A stretch of DNA of 64,000 nt. It comes from Pleomorphomonas sp. T1.2MG-36. GTDB lineage: Bacteria > Pseudomonadota > Alphaproteobacteria > Rhizobiales > Pleomorphomonadaceae. Shown here one piece after another: positions 9,684-21,058 of the stretch. Position 1 is the stretch's first letter. Each line of letters opens with the position of its first letter. The position numbers were made by a program, and so were the translations under genes. The notes beneath the pieces are model-generated. The model was not told the origin of the DNA. It was given only the letters and a program-made list of their open reading frames with translations, and ran no database searches. The DNA lies in NCBI RefSeq assembly GCF_950100655.1, contig NZ_CATNLY010000012.1, forward strand, positions 248,001-312,000. Direction: 5' to 3'.

Positions 9684-11525
9684 TCAGGGACGCGCCTTGG
9701 CGGGATCGGCGGCGTCGACCACGCGGATGTTGACGCGCGGCGCGCCCTGCCACCAGTCGAGATCGACATGACCGGCGATGTGCACCGAGCCACCCCGGTT
9801 GGCGGCGAGGAAATCGCCGAGCGGCTGGCCGACGGCGCGGAAGGCCATGGCCTTGACGCGGGTCCCGGCCGAGGAAGCCAGCGTCAGGCGAAGGTGATTG
9901 CGGCCGGCTGTGTCGAGATAGAGCAACCGGTGAGAGGGAAAGACGAACATCGGCTCCGGCTGGGCCGAGCCGAACGGGCCCACCCGCCCGATCGCCTCGA
10001 TGAGTTCGGGTGTGGCGCCGTCGGCGGTGAGAGCCGCGTCGACCTCCAGCGCCTCGGCGGCGCGCGCCATCGCCACCCCGTCGGCAACGGCGGCTGACAC
10101 GAAGGCACGGAACGCGTCCACCCCGTCCGCCGCCATCGAAATGCCGGCCGCCATGGCATGTCCGCCGCCCTTGGCGATCAGGCCGCGCTCCAGCGCGAGC
10201 CGCACCACGGCGCCGAGATCGATGCCGGGGATGGAGCGGCCCGAGCCGACCGCCCCGCCCTGCCCGTCAAGCGCAATGGCAAAGGTCGGGCAGCGGTAGC
10301 GCTCCTTGAGACGGGCGGCGACAAGGCCGACGATGCCGGGATGCCAATCGGCCGAGGCCTCGACGATCACCGGCGGCGCGGTTCCGCCGAGCCGCGCGAC
10401 CACCATCAGCTCGGCGGCGTCCAACGCCTCCGCCTCGAGCGCCTGCCGTTCGCGATTGAGCCGGTCGAGCTCGACGGCGATGCGGCCGGCCGCCACATGA
10501 TCGTCGGATATCAGCAGGCGCGCGCCGAGACCGCTGTCGCCGATGCGGCCGCCGGCATTGATGCGCGGCCCCAGCATGAAGGCAAGATTGTAGGGCGTTG
10601 GCGGCCCGTTGAGCTTGACCACGTCGGCGAGCGCGGCGAGGCCGCGGTTGCCGCGGGCTCTCAACACGGACAATCCCTTGACGACGAACGCCCGATTGAG
10701 ACCGACAAGCGGCACCACGTCGCAGATGGTACCGAGAGCCACCAGATCGAGCAGCGCCAGGAGATCGGGGGGCGTCGTACCCTGCCGGTCGAACCAGCCG
10801 CGCCGCCGAAGCTCGCGGTTGACGGCGACCAGCGTCACGAAGGTGACGCCGACGGCGGCGAGATGGCCATGCCCGGAGAGATCGTCCTGCCGGTTGGGAT
10901 TGACCAGCGCCAGCGTCGGCGGCAGCTCGACGCCCGCCTGATGGTGATCGAGGGCGACCACATCGAAGCCGCGCCGTCGCGCCTCCTCGAAAGCCTCGAA
11001 GCTCGATGTGCCGCAGTCCAGCGTCACGAGCAGCGTGGCGCCACCGGCCGCCAGTTCGCCGACGGCGCGCGGATTGGGGCCGTAGCCGTCGACGAGGCGA
11101 TCGGGAATGTAGATGGCCGGGTCGAGCCCCTGGCTGCGCAGATAACGGACGAAGACCGCCACCGAGGTGGCGCCGTCAACATCATAGTCGCCAAAGACGG
11201 CCACCTTCTCGCCCCGCTCGACGGCATCGGCGATGCGGCCGGCGGCAGCCTCCATGTCGGTGAACAGCGAGGGATCTGGCAGCAGCGTGCGAAGCTGCGG
11301 GTTGAGGTAAGCCTCGGCGCTCTCGGCCGCCACGTCGCGGGCGGCGAGCAGCCGGGACACCACATCCGGCAGCCCGACCTCCTGGGCAATCTGGCGCGCA
11401 AGCGCTCCACCCCGTGTATCGAGCCGGTCGCGCCACGGGCGATCAGTCGCGGACCGGGTCACGCCGAGAACGGCGCGGCACCCGGCCGGCAGGGTCGGCG
11501 GAACAGATTCGGCTGGAGCGGTCAT
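9684..11525 (-). CDS. recJ: Single-stranded-DNA-specific 5'-3' exonuclease RecJ
   Basis: RecJ degrades single-stranded DNA from the 5' end during RecF-pathway recombination, mismatch repair and base excision repair. The 613-residue length is normal. The DHH-superfamily motifs are all present: motif I GDYDVDGATS at residues 112-121, the Asp-rich LDCGTSS near 168, and the DHH triad in LDHHQAG at about 192-198. GGHAMAAGI of the DHHA1 domain lies near residue 455 and the OB-fold tail follows. Mn2+ is held by the DHH and DYD aspartates in known RecJ structures. The gene stands 143 bp upstream of the macroglobulin gene on the same strand and may or may not be cotranscribed with it. Confidence 0.95.
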   Translation of the reverse strand: MTAPAESVPPTLPAGCRAVLGVTRSATDRPWRDRLDTRGGALARQIAQEVGLPDVVSRLLAARDVAAESAEAYLNPQLRTLLPDPSLFTDMEAAAGRIADAVERGEKVAVFGDYDVDGATSVAVFVRYLRSQGLDPAIYIPDRLVDGYGPNPRAVGELAAGGATLLVTLDCGTSSFEAFEEARRRGFDVVALDHHQAGVELPPTLALVNPNRQDDLSGHGHLAAVGVTFVTLVAVNRELRRRGWFDRQGTTPPDLLALLDLVALGTICDVVPLVGLNRAFVVKGLSVLRARGNRGLAALADVVKLNGPPTPYNLAFMLGPRINAGGRIGDSGLGARLLISDDHVAAGRIAVELDRLNRERQALEAEALDAAELMVVARLGGTAPPVIVEASADWHPGIVGLVAARLKERYRCPTFAIALDGQGGAVGSGRSIPGIDLGAVVRLALERGLIAKGGGHAMAAGISMAADGVDAFRAFVSAAVADGVAMARAAEALEVDAALTADGATPELIEAIGRVGPFGSAQPEPMFVFPSHRLLYLDTAGRNHLRLTLASSAGTRVKAMAFRAVGQPLGDFLAANRGGSVHIAGHVDLDWWQGAPRVNIRVVDAADPAKARP

Positions 11526-11590
11526 CGCTTCTCAATAGAGCAAGCGAGGCGGCCGCGAAAGCCAAACGGCCCGCGTAACGGGCAGACCTG

Positions 11591-12169
11591 TCACGCGGCG
11601 CGGTGTTCGGCCGAAATCATCGCCGAGAGCTGGTCGATTATCGGATGATCGGGCCAGATCAGTCCGAGCAGGCCGGTGGCAAAGCTCGCCGGTGCCGAAC
11701 CCGGCGCGGTCACCAGCCCGCCGTCGATCACGGCGCGCGGCGTCTCCACGTAAAGCGTCCCGTCGTAGTCCGGCACGTGGTCCCGCACATAATCGGCGGC
11801 GTTGCTGGTGTGGCGGCGCCCTTGAAGAACGCCCGCCCGCGCGGCGGCCAGCGTGCCGCCGCAGATTGCGCCAACCGGACGCCCAGCCGCCAGCGCGGCC
11901 CGGATCACGGGGCCGACATCCGGAGCAGCGTCGGTTTCCCACACCGACGAGCCGATCACGGCCAAAGCATCGAAGTCGTCTACGGCGAGGGTCTCCAGCG
12001 CCGCTTCCGGGGTGACGCTCAGGCCGCCCATCGACCGCACGACACGCCCGCCGGGCGTATAGTGGTCGACACGAGCTCCGAGCCAGGCCCGGGCGGCGGC
12101 GGCAAACAGACCGAGTTCCCAATCGGCGAACTCGTCGACGAGCACGATGGCGATGCGCTTGGTGGTCAT
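11591..12169 (-). CDS. DJ-1/PfpI family protein (class I glutamine amidotransferase-like)
   Basis: The 192-residue protein has a DJ-1/PfpI fold: an N-terminal beta strand TKRIAIVLVDEFADWE and the nucleophile elbow GAICGGT with Cys103. The family includes deglycases, proteases, chaperones and isocyanide hydratases, and the exact activity is not readable here. I start it at the internal ATG (12167-12169), which has AGGA nine bases upstream, and not at an upstream in-frame ATG at 12289, whose extra 40 residues look non-native. It lies 65 bp before recJ on the same strand and diverges from a chemoreceptor gene. Confidence 0.82.
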   Translation of the reverse strand: MTTKRIAIVLVDEFADWELGLFAAAARAWLGARVDHYTPGGRVVRSMGGLSVTPEAALETLAVDDFDALAVIGSSVWETDAAPDVGPVIRAALAAGRPVGAICGGTLAAARAGVLQGRRHTSNAADYVRDHVPDYDGTLYVETPRAVIDGGLVTAPGSAPASFATGLLGLIWPDHPIIDQLSAMISAEHRAA

Positions 12170-12289
12170 GGTCCGTCCTTTCGTGAAGTGAGTGGAGGCA
12201 TTGTCGCGCGTTTCAGTGTCGCTTTGCGGCAGCAGCGTGCGCTCTTGCCCCCCAGGGCGTCCTTTTCTCGGCGTTTGACGCAATTCCAC

Positions 12290-12425
12290 CGTATAAATAA
12301 CTAAGTAAATCTAACAGCACTATTCAATATCCCGCAATCAACTTGGCAACTCCAAAACAATAAAAACAACGACAAGATCCTCGTTATGAATATTTAACGC
12401 CTCACCTCAACATAGTGTCGTGCTT
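12290..12425. promoter_or_regulatory. AT-rich divergent promoter region
   Basis: The stretch between the DJ-1/PfpI gene and the chemoreceptor is markedly AT-rich against the surrounding high-GC sequence, for example TAAATAACTAAGTAAATC near 12294-12311 and GAATATTTAACG near 12388-12399. It probably holds the chemoreceptor promoter. I could not assign convincing -35 and -10 boxes. Confidence 0.4.
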
Positions 12426-12442
12426 GCTGAATGGGACGCACC

Positions 12443-14494
12443 ATGAGCAGAACGACCGTTACTGGCTACGCGCTGATTTTGATTGGCGGCCTTGCTTTAT
12501 TGGTTCTCCTCGTGGGGAGAGAACGGAGCGATCTGGCCGACGCGAAGGTGACCTATCGGGCCGCCATGAAGGCCGATGCCGAGCCGATCCAGGAGCGCAT
12601 TGGCGAGCATATCGGCGAGATCTATCGCAACATCCGGACCATCAGCTTTCTGCCCAGCGTTCGCCGCATGACGCCGACCAGCGCGACGATCAGCGACGAC
12701 GCCCGGGCATCGATCCAACAGATCTACAACAACCTCGCCAGCAGCGTTGCCGTTTCCGAAGTCTATCTGATCCCGGGGCCGTTCGATCCGAGCCACGTCG
12801 ACCCCGCCACCGGGAAGACCCAGGTTCCGGCCCTGATGCTCGACGAGTTGATTACCGACAGCGGCAAGCAGGCGGCCAGCGAGACTGCGGCGGCCAGCAG
12901 CGTCACTGGAGTACCCGAGGAGGAAGATCAGGAATACGCGTTGATTGCCAAGCAGATAGAGTCTTTCAAAACGCAACACTCCGATCTGGCGAACATTTCC
13001 GATTTGGCGATCCCATTGCAGTCCGGCCCCGAGGTCATCACCTGCGATAACTCGCAGATGACATCGGCAAGCGACGACAAGGGACGGTCGGGACTGGTCT
13101 TCTCCGTGCCGATCTATGGCGTCGACAAGAAGGCCAGCGGCGTCGTATCGACGGTGATCCTGTCCAACGTCATCGGCGAAATGCTGCCAAGCCCCCATTT
13201 CGCGCTGGTCAATCCCGACTACGGCTACGTTGCCCTTCCGAAGGAAGCAGGCCAGGCCAACGCGTCTCTGGAGTTTGTCAAAAAGGGCATTCCCGACCCG
13301 GCGCTCATCGCCTCCTTCGTCGTTCCGGTGACCACTGCCGACAGCGAACACCCCTGGCTGCTGTGGGTCGGCCTGCCCAATGCCGAGTTCGACGCCAGCT
13401 CCGAAGTTCGAAACATACGCAACCAGTTCTGGGGTGGCCTTGCCGCGGACATTGCCGGAATGCTGGTGGCAGCGATCATCTGGTGGCTGATCCGCCGCAA
13501 CCGGGCGCGTGCGGAAGCAAGCAAGTCCAACCTTCAGCGCAAGCTGGAGGAGCAGGCCCTGGAACTCTCCGAGGCCGAGCGCCTGCGCAACGAGGAACGG
13601 CTCGGCGAAGCAACGCAGAAACGGGAAATTCTTCGAAAAATGGCGCGGGAAGTGGAGCTGTCGACCGGCTCCGGCCTCGACCGTATCATTGAGGGAGCAG
13701 AGTCCCTCGAAACCCGGACGGCCGGCATGACGAACGTCATTGGCGACGTCCGGATCGCCTCCCAGCAGATCGCCGAGGCCGCGGAACGCTCGCACCGTCT
13801 CAACGCGACCGCCGCCAATCTGTCGGATCAGGTGATCGTCGCCATCAACGCTATATCCGACGACGTGCGCAGGAGCGCGGACGCCGGTCGCTCGGCGCTA
13901 TCCTCGATGGTGGCGGCCCGCTCGGCTGTCGACGATCTGTCGCGCGCCGCCGCCGACATCGATCAGATTGCCGGGACGATCGCGACCATCGCCAAGCAGA
14001 CCAATCTTCTTGCCCTCAACGCCACGATCGAGTCGGCGCGCGCGGGCGAACTGGGGCGAGGCTTCGCGGTGGTCGCCGGCGAGGTCAAAGCCCTGGCGTC
14101 GCAAACGGAAAAATCGACCTTCGAGGTTACGTCGAAAATCACCGAAATCCAGAACACGACGCGCCGTGTCGCGGAAGCGCTCAGCGATGCCGGCGCCACC
14201 GTCGAAACGCTGGGCGACACGACCGTCAACATGCTTGAGCGCGTTGACGGGCAGAGAGCGACCGTCGCCGACTTCACGGAAAAGCTGCGCGAGGCGCAAA
14301 CGGCCGTCGCCGACGTCGGCAGCCGGATTGGCGCCATCAACACCGCCGTTGAAAGCACCTACACGCTGTCCTCCGACGTCACCGAAGTGACCAGAACGAT
14401 CGAGCACTCCTCGCAGTCGCTGCGAGACGACGTTCCGAAGATCATCAAGGAGGCCATGGAGCGGGCGGATCCTCTCTCCGCGACGGCTGCCTGA
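12443..14494 (+). CDS. Methyl-accepting chemotaxis protein, membrane-bound with large periplasmic sensor
   Basis: This 683-residue chemoreceptor has a first membrane helix at about residues 7-25 ([17 protein letters not shown]). A periplasmic region of about 300 residues follows, opening with helical [16 protein letters not shown] like Cache sensors. A second helix lies near 330-350 ([17 protein letters not shown]), followed by a coiled coil. The signalling tip near 515-535 reads [21 protein letters not shown]. It would signal to CheA/CheW at the inner membrane; the ligand is unknown. I prefer ATG 12443 because GGGA at 12433-12436 is well spaced; an ATG at 12431 is in frame. No che genes are nearby, so it is an orphan receptor. 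Confidence 0.9.
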   Translation: MSRTTVTGYALILIGGLALLVLLVGRERSDLADAKVTYRAAMKADAEPIQERIGEHIGEIYRNIRTISFLPSVRRMTPTSATISDDARASIQQIYNNLASSVAVSEVYLIPGPFDPSHVDPATGKTQVPALMLDELITDSGKQAASETAAASSVTGVPEEEDQEYALIAKQIESFKTQHSDLANISDLAIPLQSGPEVITCDNSQMTSASDDKGRSGLVFSVPIYGVDKKASGVVSTVILSNVIGEMLPSPHFALVNPDYGYVALPKEAGQANASLEFVKKGIPDPALIASFVVPVTTADSEHPWLLWVGLPNAEFDASSEVRNIRNQFWGGLAADIAGMLVAAIIWWLIRRNRARAEASKSNLQRKLEEQALELSEAERLRNEERLGEATQKREILRKMAREVELSTGSGLDRIIEGAESLETRTAGMTNVIGDVRIASQQIAEAAERSHRLNATAANLSDQVIVAINAISDDVRRSADAGRSALSSMVAARSAVDDLSRAAADIDQIAGTIATIAKQTNLLALNATIESARAGELGRGFAVVAGEVKALASQTEKSTFEVTSKITEIQNTTRRVAEALSDAGATVETLGDTTVNMLERVDGQRATVADFTEKLREAQTAVADVGSRIGAINTAVESTYTLSSDVTEVTRTIEHSSQSLRDDVPKIIKEAMERADPLSATAA

Positions 14495-14526
14495 TCGGCT
14501 CATGCCACCCGGATCGATGGAAAAGA

Positions 14527-14551
14527 AAAGGCCCGGACGAACCGGGCCTTT
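14527..14551. terminator. Bidirectional terminator between chemoreceptor and enolase
   Basis: AAAGGCCCGG (14527-14536) pairs with CCGGGCCTTT (14542-14551) around the loop ACGAA. A-rich sequence on the left gives a U-tract for the minus-strand transcript. It lies between two convergent genes. Confidence 0.88.
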
Positions 14552-14580
14552 CCTCAATTCTCGTGGGAAGCCAGAGAGGC

Positions 14581-16333
<1,753 letters not shown>

Positions 16334-17605
16334 ATGGCCAGTCATCGCGTCGTCGTCGTTGGAAGCGGGTTCGCCGGTCTGCAACTGGTGCTCGACCTCA
16401 AGGGCGCTCCGGTCGACATCACGCTGATCGACCGGCGCAATCACCACCTGTTCCAGCCCCTGCTCTATCAGGTGGCGACCACGCTGCTGGCCACGTCGGA
16501 AATCGCCTGGCCCGTCCGGCGTCTGTTCCGCGACCGGCCGGACGTGAAGACGATTCTCGGTCATGTCACCGGCGTAGACAGACAGGAGAAGACCGTGCGG
16601 CTGAGGGACGGCACCATCGTGCCCTACGACACGCTGGTGCTGGCCACCGGCGCCCGCCACGCCTATTTCGGCCACGACGAGTGGGAGGCCTTCGCGCCGG
16701 GCCTCAAGACGCTTGAGGATGCCACCACCATCCGGCGGCGCGTGCTGCTGGCCTTCGAACGGGCGGAACTGGAAACCGATCCCGAGACGCGGCAGGCCTT
16801 GCTCACCTTCGCCATCATCGGCGGCGGCCCGACCGGCGTCGAACTTGCCGGCATCATCGCCGAACTGGCCCATCGCACGCTGGTCGACGAGTTCCGCTCG
16901 ATCGACACGCGCAGCGCCCGCATCCTGTTGATCGAGGCGGGGCCGCGCATCCTGGCGGCATTCACCCCCGATCTGTCGCAGTACGGCGCCAAGGCGCTGG
17001 AGAAGCTCGGGGTGACGGTGCGGACCGGAGTGCCGGTGACGGACATTTCCGCCGAAGGCGTCCGCGTCGGCGAGGAGTTCGTGCCGGCGAGGACGGTGCT
17101 GTGGGCGGCCGGCGTTCAGGCCTCGCGCGCCGCCGAGTGGCTCGGCGCACCGGCCGACCGGGCCGGACGGGCCATCGTCGAACGCGATCTCACCGTTCCC
17201 GGCGCGGCCGATATCTTCGTGATCGGCGATACGGCGTCGGTGACGACGGCCGATGGAAAGCCGGTGCCGGGCGTGGCGCCGGCCGCCAAGCAGCAAGGCG
17301 CCCACGTGGCGCGGGTCATCCGAAGCCGACTCGCCGGCAAGCCGGAGCCGGGGCCGTTCGCCTACCGGCACCAGGGCAACCTGGCGACCATCGGGCGCAG
17401 CGCCGCCGTCGTCGATTTCGGCCGGATCAAGCTGAAAGGCGCCATTGCCTGGTGGGTGTGGGGCATCGCCCACATCTATTTCCTGATCGGCACCCGCAGC
17501 CGCTTCGCCGTGGCCTGGAGCTGGCTGTGGATCTTCATGTCCGGCCAGCACTCCGCACGCCTCATCACCCAGAAGGAGACGCTGAAGGACGAGAACGGCC
17601 GGTAG
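16334..17605 (+). CDS. ndh: Type II NADH:quinone oxidoreductase (NDH-2)
   Basis: This peripheral membrane flavoprotein (423 residues) passes electrons from NADH to quinone without pumping protons. The FAD Rossmann motif [12 protein letters not shown] is at the N-terminus. The NAD-binding motif [13 protein letters not shown] lies near residue 160, the FAD-contact segment [12 protein letters not shown] near 295, and the C-terminus is rich in aromatic and basic residues ([19 protein letters not shown]), as in membrane-associating NDH-2. The ATG at 16334 follows GGAGAG (16324-16329). An upstream in-frame GTG/ATG extension would add 27 unrelated residues, so I reject it. The gene converges on a GNAT gene with 6 bp between the stops. 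Confidence 0.92.
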   Translation: MASHRVVVVGSGFAGLQLVLDLKGAPVDITLIDRRNHHLFQPLLYQVATTLLATSEIAWPVRRLFRDRPDVKTILGHVTGVDRQEKTVRLRDGTIVPYDTLVLATGARHAYFGHDEWEAFAPGLKTLEDATTIRRRVLLAFERAELETDPETRQALLTFAIIGGGPTGVELAGIIAELAHRTLVDEFRSIDTRSARILLIEAGPRILAAFTPDLSQYGAKALEKLGVTVRTGVPVTDISAEGVRVGEEFVPARTVLWAAGVQASRAAEWLGAPADRAGRAIVERDLTVPGAADIFVIGDTASVTTADGKPVPGVAPAAKQQGAHVARVIRSRLAGKPEPGPFAYRHQGNLATIGRSAAVVDFGRIKLKGAIAWWVWGIAHIYFLIGTRSRFAVAWSWLWIFMSGQHSARLITQKETLKDENGR

Positions 17606-17611
17606 AGAAGT

Positions 17612-18040
17612 TCACACGGGCTTTTCGGCCAGCACGAAGCGGGTCATGCCGGCGCCGAGCCGGTCGGTCGGGCGGCGGGTGAAGCCGAACTTCTCGTAGA
17701 AGCCTTCCTTGCCCTCGGCAGCCATCAGCCCGATCGTGGCGCCATGCGGCGCCCGCCTCAGCACCTCGTCGAGCAGCGCCTCGACGATCAGCCGGCCGAC
17801 ACCCTGCCCTCGAAAGTCGGGGCGAACGATGATGTCCTGCAAATAGAAGTAGAGCACGCCGTCGCCAACGACGCGGCCAAAACCGGCGACGCGGTCGCCA
17901 TCGCGCGCCGCGACGCCCAACAGCCCGGCCGCCAACGCCCGCTCGGCGATGGCCGGTTCGACGGCGCCCCAGCCACAGGCGGCGCGCAGCTCCACAAACT
18001 CCTCGGCCGTCGGCGGCACGGTGGACAGTTCGATAGCCAT
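17612..18040 (-). CDS. GNAT family N-acetyltransferase
   Basis: This 142-residue single-domain acetyltransferase carries the acetyl-CoA pyrophosphate loop RPDFRGQGVGRLIVEALL near residues 75-92 (the R/Q-x-x-G-x-G/A motif). Strand beta4 reads DGVLYFYLQDIIV, and the tail EGFYEKFGFTRRP is typical of the GCN5-related fold. The substrate is unknown. GGAG lies eight bases before the ATG. It sits between ndh (convergent) and the DAHP synthase gene (same strand, terminator between), so it is likely transcribed alone. Confidence 0.87.
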   Translation of the reverse strand: MAIELSTVPPTAEEFVELRAACGWGAVEPAIAERALAAGLLGVAARDGDRVAGFGRVVGDGVLYFYLQDIIVRPDFRGQGVGRLIVEALLDEVLRRAPHGATIGLMAAEGKEGFYEKFGFTRRPTDRLGAGMTRFVLAEKPV

Positions 18041-18062
18041 CGATCACGCTCCTACAGATGCA

Positions 18063-18089
18063 AAAGGCGCCCCTTCCGGAGCGCCTTTC
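18063..18089 (-). terminator. Terminator after DAHP synthase
   Basis: AAGGCGC (18064-18070) pairs with GCGCCTT (18081-18087). The minus-strand transcript then runs into a short T-tract. It lies just beyond the aroG stop and ahead of the GNAT start. Confidence 0.65.
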
Positions 18090-18117
18090 TTACTTCAACC
18101 CACCTCGAGCGGCTCTG

Positions 18118-19500
18118 TCACTCGCCGGCGATCGCCCATTCCATGGGCTCGCGGCCCTCGCGCGTCTTCTTGATGCGCTCGGCAACCAGGAAGGCAAGCT
18201 CCAGCGCCTGATCGGCGTTGAGGCGCGGATCGCAATGGCTGTGGTAGCGATCCGACAGCTGTTCGCCGGAGATGGCCACGGCGCCGCCGGTGCATTCGGT
18301 GACATCGCGCCCGGTCATCTCGATATGGATGCCACCGGGATGGGTACCCTCGGCAGCGTGCACGTCGAAGAAGGCGCCGACTTCCTTCAGGATGCGGTCG
18401 AACGGCCGCGTCTTGTAGGAATTGAGCGTGATGGTGTTGCCATGCATCGGATCGCAGGACCAGACCACCGTGCGGCCTTCGCGCTGAACCGCCCGGATGA
18501 GGCCGGGCAGATAGTCGCCCACCTTGTCGGCGCCATAGCGGGTGATCAGCGTCAGCCGGCCCGGCTCGTTGTCCGGGTTCAGCGTATCGATCAGCCGGAT
18601 CAACTCGTCCGGCGCCAGCGACGGGCCGCACTTGAGGCCGATCGGGTTCTTGATGCCGCGGCAGTATTCGATATGGGCATGGCCGGGCTGGCGGGTGCGA
18701 TCGCCGATCCAGATCATGTGGCCGGAGGTGCCGTACCAGTCGCCAGTGGTCGAGTCGACGCGGGTCAGCGCCTGCTCGTAACCAAGCAGCAGCGCCTCGT
18801 GGCTGGTGTAGAAATCGGTCGTCCGCATCTCCGAGACGCTTTCGGGATGAATGCCGCAGGCCCGCATGAAAGCGAGGCTCTCGGTGATGCGGTCGGCATA
18901 TTCCTGATAGCGCGACGACTGCGTGCCCTTGACGAAGCCGAGCGTCCACTTGTGGACGTTGTCGAGATTGGCGTAGCCGCCGCTGGCGAAGGCGCGCAGC
19001 AGGTTCAGCGTCGCCGCCGACTGCCGGTAGGCCATTTCCTGGCGCTGCGGATCGGGAATGCGCGCTTCCGCCGTGAACTCCATGCCATTGACGATGTCGC
19101 CCCGGTAGGACGGCAGCTCGACGCCATCGATGATCTCGGTCGACTTGGAACGCGGCTTGGCGAACTGGCCGGCAATGCGGCCAACCTTCACCACCGGCTG
19201 GGCGGCGCCGTAGGTCAGCACCACCGCCATCTGCAGGAAGACGCGGAAGAAGTCGCGGATGTTGTCGGCGCCGTGCTCGGCGAAGCTCTCTGCACAGTCG
19301 CCGCCTTGCAGCAGAAAGGCTTCGCCAGCAGCCACCTTGGCAAGCGACTTCTTCAGCTTGCGGGCCTCGCCGGCAAACACCAGCGGGGGATAGCTCGCCA
19401 GACGCGCCTCGACGGCGGAAAGTGCCGCCTGATCGGGATAGAAGGGCACCTGCTCAACGGGCAAGGCACGCCAGGAATCGGGCTTCCAGGTGGTGGGCAT
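18118..19500 (-). CDS. aroG: Class II 3-deoxy-7-phosphoheptulonate (DAHP) synthase
   Basis: This enzyme condenses phosphoenolpyruvate and erythrose 4-phosphate, the first step of the shikimate pathway to Phe, Tyr and Trp. The 460-residue protein is of the plant-type class II. It shows [11 protein letters not shown] with the metal-ligand Cys near residue 70, the PEP-binding [14 protein letters not shown] near 285, [10 protein letters not shown] near 350, and [18 protein letters not shown] near 395. No fused chorismate mutase is present. About 200 nt upstream on the same strand is a small aromatic-rich ORF followed by a terminator (19701-19882), which suggests attenuation control by aromatic amino acids; that is inference. 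Confidence 0.95.
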   Translation of the reverse strand: MPTTWKPDSWRALPVEQVPFYPDQAALSAVEARLASYPPLVFAGEARKLKKSLAKVAAGEAFLLQGGDCAESFAEHGADNIRDFFRVFLQMAVVLTYGAAQPVVKVGRIAGQFAKPRSKSTEIIDGVELPSYRGDIVNGMEFTAEARIPDPQRQEMAYRQSAATLNLLRAFASGGYANLDNVHKWTLGFVKGTQSSRYQEYADRITESLAFMRACGIHPESVSEMRTTDFYTSHEALLLGYEQALTRVDSTTGDWYGTSGHMIWIGDRTRQPGHAHIEYCRGIKNPIGLKCGPSLAPDELIRLIDTLNPDNEPGRLTLITRYGADKVGDYLPGLIRAVQREGRTVVWSCDPMHGNTITLNSYKTRPFDRILKEVGAFFDVHAAEGTHPGGIHIEMTGRDVTECTGGAVAISGEQLSDRYHSHCDPRLNADQALELAFLVAERIKKTREGREPMEWAIAGE

Positions 19501-19700
19501 GACGCGACTCTTCTTCTAGATGCGTCGCCCCGCGGAAACCGCCGCGGAGCAGTCCGAATTTGGCGCCTTGTACATGAGGCGCCGGTGAAGCACCACCACT
19601 AATGCGCAATGCGCAGTTGGGGTGGTGTTGAAGGCGGTGGCCCCGGTCCGCCCGGTCCGGCATCGGGGCCGGAGGCGGACGATCACTGAGCCCCAAATGC

Positions 19701-19723
19701 AAAAACCCCGCCTTTCGGCGGGG
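19701..19723 (-). terminator. Intrinsic terminator or attenuator upstream of aroG
   Basis: On the minus strand CCCCGCC-GAAA-GGCGGGG is followed by five T, a textbook terminator. It lies 22 nt after the stop of an aromatic-rich leader ORF and 200 nt before aroG. GAGCCCC on its 5' side can alternatively pair with GGGGCTC about 20 nt downstream, a possible competing fold. Confidence 0.8.
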
Positions 19724-19744
19724 CTCGTTCTCGCGCTGGGCCTG

Positions 19745-19882
19745 TCAGTCAGACAGCTGCGGAACCGGCCACGCCGAAGCGGCATGCCACGCATAAAAGC
19801 CCATAAAGCCGTAAGAGGTCGGAACCGCGGCCCGCGAAAGCGGGGCGGTCAATGATGTCCGGATGTGCTGAGTGCGCAACAT
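19745..19882 (-). CDS. Putative aromatic-rich leader peptide for aroG
   Basis: Read from the ATG at 19880-19882 this encodes 45 residues. From the internal ATG at 19802-19804 it encodes 19 residues: MGFYAWHAASAWPVPQLSD. The end is rich in aromatic residues (Y, F, F, Y, W and W within 18 residues) and stops just before a strong terminator upstream of the first gene of aromatic biosynthesis. That arrangement is what ribosome-mediated attenuation needs. Neither start has a good Shine-Dalgarno sequence. Leaderless translation, known for trpL in Sinorhizobium, is possible. I know of no named family for it. Confidence 0.45.
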   Translation of the reverse strand: MLRTQHIRTSLTAPLSRAAVPTSYGFMGFYAWHAASAWPVPQLSD

Positions 19883-19997
19883 GGATATCGTCCGACGGGT
19901 CGCTTCCGCAAAGACTGCCGAAGCAAAGTTGACGGACAAGAACCATCGCGCGCCGATCACGTCAAGAAAAATCGCTTAGAGTCCGACCAAGGAAGCG

Positions 19998-20432
19998 TCA
20001 GATCAGCGCCAGGTCCCTCAGCGCCCGACGCATGCCTTCGGGAATCTCTCCATCGATTTCCGACTGCCGGATATCGGCGGGGGCTTCCTTGTCGGGAAGG
20101 TAACGCCAGCCCTGGAAGGCGCGACAGGGCTTGTATTCGGTGCGATGAAGCTCCGGATCGAGCACGATGCCGCAGCGGTCGATGCCGTCGCCGCCGCGCA
20201 TCGGCCGCAGCTCCAGAATCCGCTGGCGGACCTGCACGATGCCCTTGATCACCCAGTAGAGCGAACCGCCGTCCAGAATCTCGTCGACGCGCTTGGGAAA
20301 CATGCGCGTGACATGAATACGCTCATAGCCCTCGCCACGAGCGGCGTGAACCAGCACCTCCTCGCGGTACCACTGGTCGAGCTCCTCGACCGTTTCGACG
20401 CCGACGCAGAGCTTGATGATGTGAAGCGGCAT
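19998..20432 (-). CDS. DUF1489 family protein
   Basis: The 144-residue cytoplasmic protein matches the alphaproteobacterial DUF1489 family: MPLHIIKLCVGVETVEEL at the N-terminus, TRMFPKRVDEILDGGSLYWVIKG near residues 42-64, RQRILELRP, and AFQGWRYLPDKEAPADI near residue 105. The function is unknown; its role cannot be inferred from the neighbours. The start has a weak GGAAACC upstream. Confidence 0.88.
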   Translation of the reverse strand: MPLHIIKLCVGVETVEELDQWYREEVLVHAARGEGYERIHVTRMFPKRVDEILDGGSLYWVIKGIVQVRQRILELRPMRGGDGIDRCGIVLDPELHRTEYKPCRAFQGWRYLPDKEAPADIRQSEIDGEIPEGMRRALRDLALI

Positions 20433-20614
20433 TCCAGGTTTCCAAAACGCGGGTCCGTTCCGCCTATCATGGTTTGCGACCTCAGGCGATACAAGTCGTC
20501 GAGAGCAAGGAGCTCTCCCAAACGACCGACAGACATTCGACAGGTCGGCTGATGCATCCTACCGCCGGGCAAGCCCGGAACCTCCCCATGGGTCTGCCCG
20601 TCTGGAGGTATTGC

Positions 20615-20794
20615 ATGAGCATCTCATCCGTCAGCTACCGGCCGACACCGGCCCTTGGCGCACCGCGCCCAAGCGAAGCCGCCGAGGCGTCGGGCCCGGA
20701 CCACGATGGCGATGCGGACGACGTCGGAGCGGTTGCTCCGGCCAAGTCATCTCTCGCCACCGGCATCGGACAACTCCTGGACATGCTCGCGTAA
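20615..20794 (+). CDS. Small acidic Pro/Ala-rich protein A (59 aa), unknown function
   Basis: I do not recognise a characterised family. Support for a real gene is the GGAGG at 20603-20607, seven bases before the ATG, and a terminator at 20821-20853 just after the stop. The protein begins MSISSVSYRPTPAL, has a disordered Ser/Pro/Ala segment, an acidic patch GPDHDGDADDVG at about residues 27-38, and ends SLATGIGQLLDMLA. The layout resembles the second small protein encoded at 21059-21259 (PDxDxDD patch, PAK, G-x-G-x-LLD near the end). No signal peptide or membrane helix is visible. Confidence 0.7.
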   Translation: MSISSVSYRPTPALGAPRPSEAAEASGPDHDGDADDVGAVAPAKSSLATGIGQLLDMLA

Positions 20795-20820
20795 CGGGTC
20801 CTCACCGGCGTTCCCAATCG

Positions 20821-20853
20821 ATACGCGCCCTGCCCCCGCACGGCGCGTATTTT
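20821..20853 (+). terminator. Terminator after small protein gene A
   Basis: ATACGCGCC (20821-20829) pairs with GGCGCGTAT (20842-20850) around a C-rich loop, followed by TTTC. It lies 27 bp after the stop of the 59-residue ORF. Confidence 0.65.
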
Positions 20854-21058
20854 CTTGAAGCTGGATATCCACCATTGGCGTAACTGGAAAGAGCAAGGGA
20901 TGGCACGATTTCGCAGGGCCATTAACCGAGCCTTTCCGAAGCCTTCAAACCACTGATGTTTTTCAATTTTTTGCGCTTAACGCCGAGCGTCGACAGCGCC
21001 ATATTACGTGTGGCGGTCCATGAAAGGTGAACCGCCAGACCATGCCAGGAGGCCGACA

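Larger units (their letters stand above)
19501..19997 (-). other. Long 5' region of the DAHP synthase gene (leader, attenuator, secondary structures)
   Basis: The 497 bp between DUF1489 and aroG contain a leader ORF (19745-19882), an intrinsic terminator (19701-19723) and further inverted repeats closer to aroG. CACCACC (19591-19597) can pair with GGTGGTG (19621-19627) around TGCGCA repeats, and GGCGCC occurs twice at 19562-19583. No other protein gene is evident. Confidence 0.5.

Noticed and set aside
10158..11648. Long plus-strand open frame opposite recJ
   Set aside because: The minus-strand frame has all RecJ motifs; the plus-strand product is Arg/Ala-rich without recognisable features.
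12169..12289. Longer start of the DJ-1/PfpI protein
   Set aside because: The 40 extra residues are Arg/Thr-rich and lack family similarity, and the internal ATG has a better ribosome binding site.
19454..19702. 82-codon minus-strand ORF overlapping the aroG start region
   Set aside because: No ribosome binding site, His/Arg/Pro-rich composition, and it overlaps the 5' end of aroG in another frame.
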